Origin: Kushneria marisflavi
GTDB taxonomy: Bacteria > Pseudomonadota > Gammaproteobacteria > Pseudomonadales > Halomonadaceae
DNA length: 64,000 nt
Direction: 5' to 3'
NCBI RefSeq assembly: GCF_002157205.1
Contig: NZ_CP021358.1
Span: forward strand, 3,286,001-3,350,000
Shown here: in pieces, positions 58,732 to 64,000 of the stretch
How positions within the stretch are numbered: the stretch's first letter is position 1
How the letters are laid out: every line of letters starts with the position of its first letter
Made by a program: the position numbers and the translations under genes
Notes under the pieces: model-generated
The model's input: the letters and a program-made list of their open reading frames with translations, nothing else
What the model was told of the DNA's origin: nothing
Database searches by the model: none

Positions 58732-59574
58732 ATGAGTGCACACGTTTTCACCATCGTCCTGTGCGCTGCTGCGCTGCACGCCGGTTGGAATGCCCTGGTG
58801 CGCGTGGGGCTCGATCGCCTGCTGGCGGTCACGCTGATTCAGGTCGGCGCGGGCGTTCTGGCGCTGGTCATGCTGCCTGCCGTCAGCGTACCCGGTGCCG
58901 CGGCCTGGCCCTGGCTTGGGCTCTCGGCCGTTTTGCACGTGGGCTATAACGTGTTTCTGGCGCGCGCCTATGCCAGCGGTGATTTTGGTCAGGTGTATCC
59001 CATCGCGCGCGGGTCGGCGCCCTTGATTGTGGCACTGGTCGGACTGATGGCGCTGGGGGATCAGCCTTCACTGATCGGCTATGGTGGGGTGGCACTGCTG
59101 ACCGGCGGTATCTGGTGGATGGCCGTACGCGGTGCCGGCCGGACAGGGCTGCCTCGCGCCGGGCTGGCCAGTGCACTCGTGACGTCTGCCTTCATTGCCT
59201 CCTACACGCTCAGTGACGGACTGGGAGCGCGTGCCAATCATGATGCCATCGGCTATGTGCTCTGGCTTTTCGCACTCAACGGCCTCTGCATGGGGCTTTT
59301 GTTATGGGCCATGCGTGGTCGCCGGACGCTGACCGCCATTGCTGAGCACTATCGCGTCGGGCTGCTCGGGGGAGCGATGTCGATGGCCGCCTATGGCGCG
59401 ACCATCTGGGCGATGAGTCAGGCACCCATTGCGCTGGTCGCGGCGCTGCGTGAATCCAGCGTGCTCTTTGCGCTCGCGATTTCGGCACTCTTTCTGAGGG
59501 AACGTCTGAGTCGCCAGCGGTTGGTGGCCGGCGTGATCATTTTGTCCGGAGTGGCATTGCTGCGGCTGGGTTAG
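58732..59574 (+). CDS. EamA/DMT-family permease
   Basis: A 280-residue inner-membrane protein with about ten hydrophobic segments in two EamA repeats. It opens with LCAAALHAGWNALVRVG, a motif typical of one EamA subgroup, and RAYASGDFGQVYPIARGSAPL marks the first half. It follows the second PuuB-like gene by 34 bases and may export or import a product of amine metabolism, but no substrate can be assigned. Confidence 0.8.
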   Translation: MSAHVFTIVLCAAALHAGWNALVRVGLDRLLAVTLIQVGAGVLALVMLPAVSVPGAAAWPWLGLSAVLHVGYNVFLARAYASGDFGQVYPIARGSAPLIVALVGLMALGDQPSLIGYGGVALLTGGIWWMAVRGAGRTGLPRAGLASALVTSAFIASYTLSDGLGARANHDAIGYVLWLFALNGLCMGLLLWAMRGRRTLTAIAEHYRVGLLGGAMSMAAYGATIWAMSQAPIALVAALRESSVLFALAISALFLRERLSRQRLVAGVIILSGVALLRLG

Positions 59575-59936
59575 AACCGTTGTCTGAACGCGCGGATAAG
59601 CATGGGACGAACGACAAGACAAAGCCCGGCGCTGGCGAGAAACAGCAGCGACCATGCCAGCATAAATCCGATACCCACGACAAACAGTGGCTCGATCGGC
59701 AGTAACGTCATTGCAAAAAGTATCTGCCCGATGAGACAGCCGGCATGGAGAGCCGATAGGGGCCCGGACGTCACAAGCGCTGACCCGATACCAGCCAGCA
59801 CCAGAGCCACGCTGTAATAGAGGGCGCTGTCCCAGGGCTCCGTGTGACCACTTGCCAAAGGAGACAGCGCCCAGATCGCAGCCCCTGCTGCCATGGCCAA
59901 CGAGAAGGCCGGCACGCTTGAGCGACGCCTGTTCAT
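59571..59936 (-). CDS. Small integral membrane protein, unknown function
   Basis: A 121-residue protein with four predicted membrane segments, the first at about residues 10-28. The ATG at 59936 has GAGG seven bases upstream. I do not recognise a family. Its 3' end overlaps the stop of the convergent EamA gene by four bases. Confidence 0.6.
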   Translation of the reverse strand: MNRRRSSVPAFSLAMAAGAAIWALSPLASGHTEPWDSALYYSVALVLAGIGSALVTSGPLSALHAGCLIGQILFAMTLLPIEPLFVVGIGFMLAWSLLFLASAGLCLVVRPMLIRAFRQRF

Positions 59937-60006
59937 TGATACCTCATGGGATTTTTCTCGATTCTGCACATACGGTAGGCAGGGTCAGTCCATGGCTGCT
60001 TAGCGC

Positions 60007-61392
60007 CTAGACCAGCCGCAGATACCAGTCATATTCCAGCGCGCTGACGGTGCGCTGCGCCAGCGCTCGCTCGGCCTGTCGGTTGGCATAGTAGATATGC
60101 TGAAAGGCTCGCCCGAGTCGCTCGCCCAGTACGTCACTTTCCATCCACAGCTCCAGCGCCACGCCCCAGGAGTCGGGCAGGGTGGCCTCGAGCTGGGTGT
60201 AGGCGTTGCCCTCGATCGGCGCCGGCGGTGTCAGCGCTTCATCGAGCCCGTGCGCCATGGACGCCAGCAGTACCGCACACAGCAGATAAACGTTGACGTC
60301 GGCACCAGCGACACGATGTTCAAGTCGCGTGGCGGCTGTCGGCCCTGAGGGAATGCGTACCGCTACCGAGCGATTATCCAGCCCCCAGGAAGGCGTCATC
60401 GGTACGTAAAGCCCGGGCTGAAAACGGCGAAAGGCATTGAGGTTGGGGGCACAGATCGCCATCGAAGCCGGCATCAGTTCCAGGACGCCCGCGATGGCCT
60501 GATGCAGCAGCGCGCTGCCCATGGGGTTTTTGTCCTCGGCGGCAAAGACGTTGCGGCCCTGTTCATCGAGCAGGCTGATATGCACGTGGGTGCCGCTGCC
60601 GGCTTCGTTGCCCCAGGGTTTAGCCATGAAGGTCGCCTCGAACCCCTGTTGCTGAGCCACCCCCTTGATGGCGCGCTTGAGCATGACGGCGTCATCACAG
60701 GCGCGCAGTGCGTCGCTGCGGTGGCGCAGGTTAATCTCGAACTGACCCGGTGCGCACTCCTTCAGCGCCGTATCCAGCGGGAGCCCCTGCTGGGTACAGG
60801 CCTCGTGAATGGCGTCGATGAAGTCGGCGTATTCATCAAGTTCGCTGATCGAGTAGAGCTGGCTGGAGCGTGCACGCTCACCGGTCAGCGGCGAGCGTGG
60901 CGGCTGAGGCTGGCCGCGGTCATTGCGCTCTGCGTCAAGCAGGTAGAACTCCTGCTCGATGGCGATCACCGGCGTCAGCCCCTGACGGGTAAAGCCTTCA
61001 AGCACCCGTGCCAGCACCTGACGCGGGTCGGCATGCCAGCCGCTACCGTCGGGCTCCACCATCGTCATCAGAAGCTGCGCCGTCGGCGTGCGCTGATGCC
61101 AGGAGACCGGCACCAACGTACCGCCGATCGGCAAGCAGGCCCGATCACCATCACCGCTGTCGAGCCCCAGACCTGTTTCCTCAACCGTATTGCCGGTGAT
61201 ATCGAGTGCAAAAATGGAAGCCGGTAGATTGATGCCGCTGCTATAGGCCTCTTCAAGGCTTGAGCGCGGAATGCGCTTGCCGCGCAGCACGCCATTGAGA
61301 TCACTGATCAGGACATCGATCTGGGTAATATCAGGATGATCTTCCAGAAACTGGCGTGCTTCATGGGTATCAACGGCAAGGGTATCGGTCAT
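60007..61392 (-). CDS. puuA: Gamma-glutamylputrescine synthetase
   Basis: A 461-residue glutamine-synthetase-family enzyme that closely resembles E. coli PuuA in many stretches (DVLISDLNGVLRGKRIP, LPASIFALDITGN, ECAPGQFEINLRH, HRVAGADVNVYLL). It would glutamylate putrescine with ATP, letting PuuB-type oxidases act on the product. Metal-ligand Glu residues occur in EQEFYLLD and in the GQFEINL strand. The ATG at 61392 begins the family N-terminus, although its ribosome site is weak; the frame runs 16 codons higher. It is on the opposite strand from the rest of the polyamine genes, close behind crtY. Confidence 0.88.
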   Translation of the reverse strand: MTDTLAVDTHEARQFLEDHPDITQIDVLISDLNGVLRGKRIPRSSLEEAYSSGINLPASIFALDITGNTVEETGLGLDSGDGDRACLPIGGTLVPVSWHQRTPTAQLLMTMVEPDGSGWHADPRQVLARVLEGFTRQGLTPVIAIEQEFYLLDAERNDRGQPQPPRSPLTGERARSSQLYSISELDEYADFIDAIHEACTQQGLPLDTALKECAPGQFEINLRHRSDALRACDDAVMLKRAIKGVAQQQGFEATFMAKPWGNEAGSGTHVHISLLDEQGRNVFAAEDKNPMGSALLHQAIAGVLELMPASMAICAPNLNAFRRFQPGLYVPMTPSWGLDNRSVAVRIPSGPTAATRLEHRVAGADVNVYLLCAVLLASMAHGLDEALTPPAPIEGNAYTQLEATLPDSWGVALELWMESDVLGERLGRAFQHIYYANRQAERALAQRTVSALEYDWYLRLV

Positions 61393-61486
61393 GATCAAGC
61401 GGCTCAGGTGAAACAGGATATGTTCAAGGATACTACGCAAGCGGTGCGCAAATTGCAGCGCTATCTCGAACGGATGCCAGCGTGAG

Positions 61487-62623
61487 TCATGTGCGTTCGG
61501 GCAGTGCCTGACGCAGCGTACTTGCGATCAAGGGCGCCCAGGGCAGGGCATTCATCACTGACAGGGTATCGCGCACGCTGGGGACGCCGCTTAGAAAGCG
61601 GATGAGTCGATCGGTCGAGGCATTTTCGAACAGTATCCGATAGAACTCGGGGGCGCGCTCGGGGTGACGTGCCAGCGTGCTCATGAAGATACGATCCAGA
61701 TGCGGCAGTATCCGTCCTGGTCGGGCGCCTGCCGGCGGCTGCCCCTTGAGCAGTGCATCGGCGCACTCATCGGCCCAGCGCTGAATGGCATGAAAGGCGT
61801 AGCCGGTGGCGGCGCGCATGGCACCGCCATAGGCACCGGTGACGACCACCGAGAGGCCGTTGGCGCGCGTCGGCGGCGCCATGGGTAGCGTGCCGGTTTC
61901 ACGGCGCAGTGCCTGCCAGCCCCCCGTGCCAAAACGGGTTTCCAGATAATTTTCCAGTTTGCCCTGAAGCGTAATCGGGCTGGTGGGTGGCCGACCAAAG
62001 CGTGTCCACTCGAAAAGAGCCTGATCCGGCGCGTAGGGCAACACATAGAGAAAGTCGATGCCGGCCTGCGGGTCATCGCTGACACGAAAGTCCATCAGCT
62101 CGGCGTGCTGGGGGATGTTGTCGGCCTGGACGTTGATGCCGGCGAAATCCTGCCACAGCCACGGCGAGGCCAGCGGTTTCGGATGCGGACGCGTGTCCAC
62201 GCCGAAACGGGCCTGAATCGTCTCGCCACTTTCCAGCGTCACGGTCACGCCGTCTTCGCGATCTTCGACGTCGACTGCATGGTCCTGCATTCTTGCGATG
62301 GATGGGTGCGCCTCAACAGCGGCCAGCGTTCGGCTATAAAAACGCTCGGCTTCGAGCATTTCATAGGGGTAGCGCCGGCTTTTAACCGTGGTGCTGGCCT
62401 CCCGGGTATGAAGCGTCAGGTCATGCCAGCGGGCGCGAACATCATCCTGAAAGGGGTGCGCGGTAACCGGCCAGCCACACCAGGTGCGGTCGTTGGTGTA
62501 GTCACCGCGCGGGTCGATGATCAGGGTGCGCGGTGCTCCCTGGTGCTGGGCGAGTCGATAGGCAAGGCTCAGCCCGGCGCAGCCGCCGCCGAGAATCACG
62601 AGATCAAGGGCATCAGTGCTCAT
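61487..62623 (-). CDS. crtY: Lycopene beta-cyclase
   Basis: A 378-residue flavoprotein that closes beta rings on lycopene to give beta-carotene. The Rossmann motif VILGGGCAGLSLAYRLA is at about residues 9-25 and a DYTNDRTWCGW segment follows, as in CrtY. PMAPPTRANGLSVVVTGAYGGAMRAATGYAF is the conserved second FAD contact, given here only as position about 255-285. It overlaps crtB by four bases. No crtZ or crtE is in the window. Confidence 0.92.
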   Translation of the reverse strand: MSTDALDLVILGGGCAGLSLAYRLAQHQGAPRTLIIDPRGDYTNDRTWCGWPVTAHPFQDDVRARWHDLTLHTREASTTVKSRRYPYEMLEAERFYSRTLAAVEAHPSIARMQDHAVDVEDREDGVTVTLESGETIQARFGVDTRPHPKPLASPWLWQDFAGINVQADNIPQHAELMDFRVSDDPQAGIDFLYVLPYAPDQALFEWTRFGRPPTSPITLQGKLENYLETRFGTGGWQALRRETGTLPMAPPTRANGLSVVVTGAYGGAMRAATGYAFHAIQRWADECADALLKGQPPAGARPGRILPHLDRIFMSTLARHPERAPEFYRILFENASTDRLIRFLSGVPSVRDTLSVMNALPWAPLIASTLRQALPERT

Positions 62624-63558
62624 GACGCATCAAGTGCATGGGCGCCGGGCAGGTCGGCAATGTGGCGATGCAGCGACGCATCGTGGCTGTCGCGGTGGCT
62701 GGCACTGATGGCACCGCGGCCACCGAGACGGCGGGCGGCGATCCATGCCTTGCCCGGCAGCGAGACGTGGACGCGCCCCTGCCACCAGGCCAGACGTTCG
62801 TGGCGCAGGCGCAGGCCGATGGCGCGATAGACGTCGGCGGCCACGGCAATGGCACGCCGGTTTTTGCCGGGAATACGGTCAAAGCCGTCGGCGGCGCTGG
62901 CGTAATAGGTCTCGGCCAGGGTCAGCAGACGATCAATGGCGCGAGCGACCCGCGCGCGCTGATCATGATCGGCACGCATCATCTCTTCAGGTGACAAATG
63001 ATCCACCCAGTCGGCCGGCAGGTAGCGGCGGCCCATGCCGGCGTCTTCTCGCACATCGCGGGCAATGTTGGTCATCTGCATCGCCAGTCCCAAATCGATG
63101 CCGTGGGGAATGGCGCTGTCATCGGCACCGACCACCGGACACATCAACACACCAACGGCTCCGGCCACGCCGTAACAGTAGCGCATCAGTTCCCGCTCAT
63201 CGCCAATCAGGGCCGGGGTACGAACATCTTCGATCAGGGCATCGATCAGCGCCACGGCTGCGCGAGTATCCAGCCCACGCCGTGTTTGAAGGTCGATCAG
63301 CACATGCGTGAGCGGGTCATGGCCGCTGCCGGCCAGGAGCTCGCGGCGCACGGTCATCAGACGCGCATGGGCGCTTTCGTTCTCGGCGTCAGTGGGCATG
63401 TCCTGATCGGCCAGATCATCCAGCTCGCGACAGACCATGTATAGAAGCGCAGCGTCGTGGGCATCGTCTCGCTCCATGAAGTAGCTGGCGAAGCGAAACG
63501 ACTTGCCGTGTCTGGCCAGAATGGCCTCGGCACTGGCGTGCTGGGCGGACTGCGTCAT
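62620..63558 (-). CDS. crtB: Phytoene synthase
   Basis: A 312-residue prenyl synthase that condenses two GGPP molecules into phytoene. Two Asp-rich Mg-pyrophosphate motifs are visible: RELDDLADQD near residues 48-57 and NIARDVREDAGMGRRYLP near 170. The start overlaps the crtI stop and the stop overlaps the crtY start, both by four bases, so crtI-crtB-crtY are one coupled unit. Confidence 0.94.
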   Translation of the reverse strand: MTQSAQHASAEAILARHGKSFRFASYFMERDDAHDAALLYMVCRELDDLADQDMPTDAENESAHARLMTVRRELLAGSGHDPLTHVLIDLQTRRGLDTRAAVALIDALIEDVRTPALIGDERELMRYCYGVAGAVGVLMCPVVGADDSAIPHGIDLGLAMQMTNIARDVREDAGMGRRYLPADWVDHLSPEEMMRADHDQRARVARAIDRLLTLAETYYASAADGFDRIPGKNRRAIAVAADVYRAIGLRLRHERLAWWQGRVHVSLPGKAWIAARRLGGRGAISASHRDSHDASLHRHIADLPGAHALDAS

Positions 63559-64000
63559 GCGTCGGCATCCGGCAGCAGGTGATCCACCACTTTGGCGCTC
63601 GACAGCACGCCCGGCAGCCCGGCGCCAGGATGGGTGCCGGCGCCGGTAAGGTAAAGGTTTTCCAGCACTTCGCTCTTGTTATGAAAGCGAAACCACGCCG
63701 ACTGGCGGAAAATGGGCGCAATCGAAAAGCCGGTGCCATGCATTGAGAGATAGCGCTCGCTGAAATCCTGCGGGGTCATATGAAAGCGGGTGACGATCGA
63801 TTCGCGAAAGCCCGGCATCGTGGTGCGATCGAGCGCATCGATGATGGCATTGCCGAGTTTGTCGCCTTCGCGTGACCAGTCTACATTGCCCTGCAGGTTC
63901 GGCACCGGAGCGAGGATGTAGAAGGAATCACAGCCAGGCGGCGCAAAGGAGGGGTCGGTCGCGGTCGGGCGATGGGCATAGAGCGAGAAGTCGTTGGCCA
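63555..64000 (-). CDS. crtI: Phytoene desaturase, C-terminal part (5' end outside window)
   Basis: An open frame of about 148 codons enters from the window edge and ends at 63555. The sequence SLYAHRPTATDPSFAPPG, then SFYILAPVPNLQGNVDW, and the ending NLYLTGAGTHPGAGLPG are diagnostic of the CrtI family, which introduces four double bonds to turn phytoene into lycopene. The last motif is the C-terminal FAD contact. It overlaps crtB by four bases. Confidence 0.93.
   Translation of the reverse strand, partial: ANDFSLYAHRPTATDPSFAPPGCDSFYILAPVPNLQGNVDWSREGDKLGNAIIDALDRTTMPGFRESIVTRFHMTPQDFSERYLSMHGTGFSIAPIFRQSAWFRFHNKSEVLENLYLTGAGTHPGAGLPGVLSSAKVVDHLLPDADA

Overview
The window reads as chromosomal DNA of a halophilic gammaproteobacterium, most likely in the Halomonadaceae (a Kushneria- or Halomonas-like organism). 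This is inferred from a betIBA glycine-betaine operon, an Entner-Doudoroff dehydratase, Pseudomonas-style trpE-G-D-C order, the lolB-ispE-tRNAGln-prs-rplY-pth / hemA-prfA-prmC gene neighbourhood and a crtI-crtB-crtY carotenoid cluster. No 16S rRNA or marker search was possible, so the genus is a guess.

Layout. 1-2.2 kb: end of a sugar-phosphate isomerase-like gene and a type II NADH dehydrogenase (minus). 2.4-7.5 kb: gph followed by trpE, trpG, trpD and trpC (plus), with a trpL-like leader peptide before trpE and a strong terminator after trpC. 7.5-12.6 kb: ugpB-A-E-C-Q glycerol-3-phosphate uptake operon (minus) with a possible Pho box. 12.8-15 kb: a GNAT-like protein and a DcaP-type porin sharing a bidirectional terminator. 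15-22.5 kb: a three-gene RND efflux system of MdtABC type (minus). 22.8-24.7 kb: edd (plus) with an exact HexR-type operator. 24.7-28.7 kb: betI-betB-betA (minus). 28.9-29.3 kb: tRNA-Met and two tRNA-Asn, then an AT-rich stretch with one small ORF. 30-35 kb: tail-specific protease, M18 aminopeptidase, a second identical tRNA-Met in inverted orientation, ychF. 35-42 kb: EamA transporter, pth, rplY, prs, tRNA-Gln, ispE, lolB and a TPR protein (all minus). 42.2-46.3 kb: hemA-prfA-prmC-moeB (plus).

46.3-49.2 kb is the one clearly accessory segment. It holds an IS481-type transposase remnant, a 5'-truncated filamentous-hemagglutinin/CdiA-like gene ending in a compositionally different C-terminal domain with a Ser-Asp-His hydrolase-like signature, an overlapping putative lipoprotein gene that may be its immunity partner, and a low-complexity Lys-Pro repeat ORF built on seven copies of a hexanucleotide. 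This is the best candidate for something undescribed.

49.2-61.4 kb is a polyamine uptake and gamma-glutamylation cluster: two PuuB-like oxidases, two PuuA-like ligases, two PotD/PotF-like binding proteins, one PotABC-type transporter core and an EamA permease. The window ends with crtY, crtB and the 3' part of crtI on the minus strand, encoding steps from phytoene formation to lycopene cyclisation.
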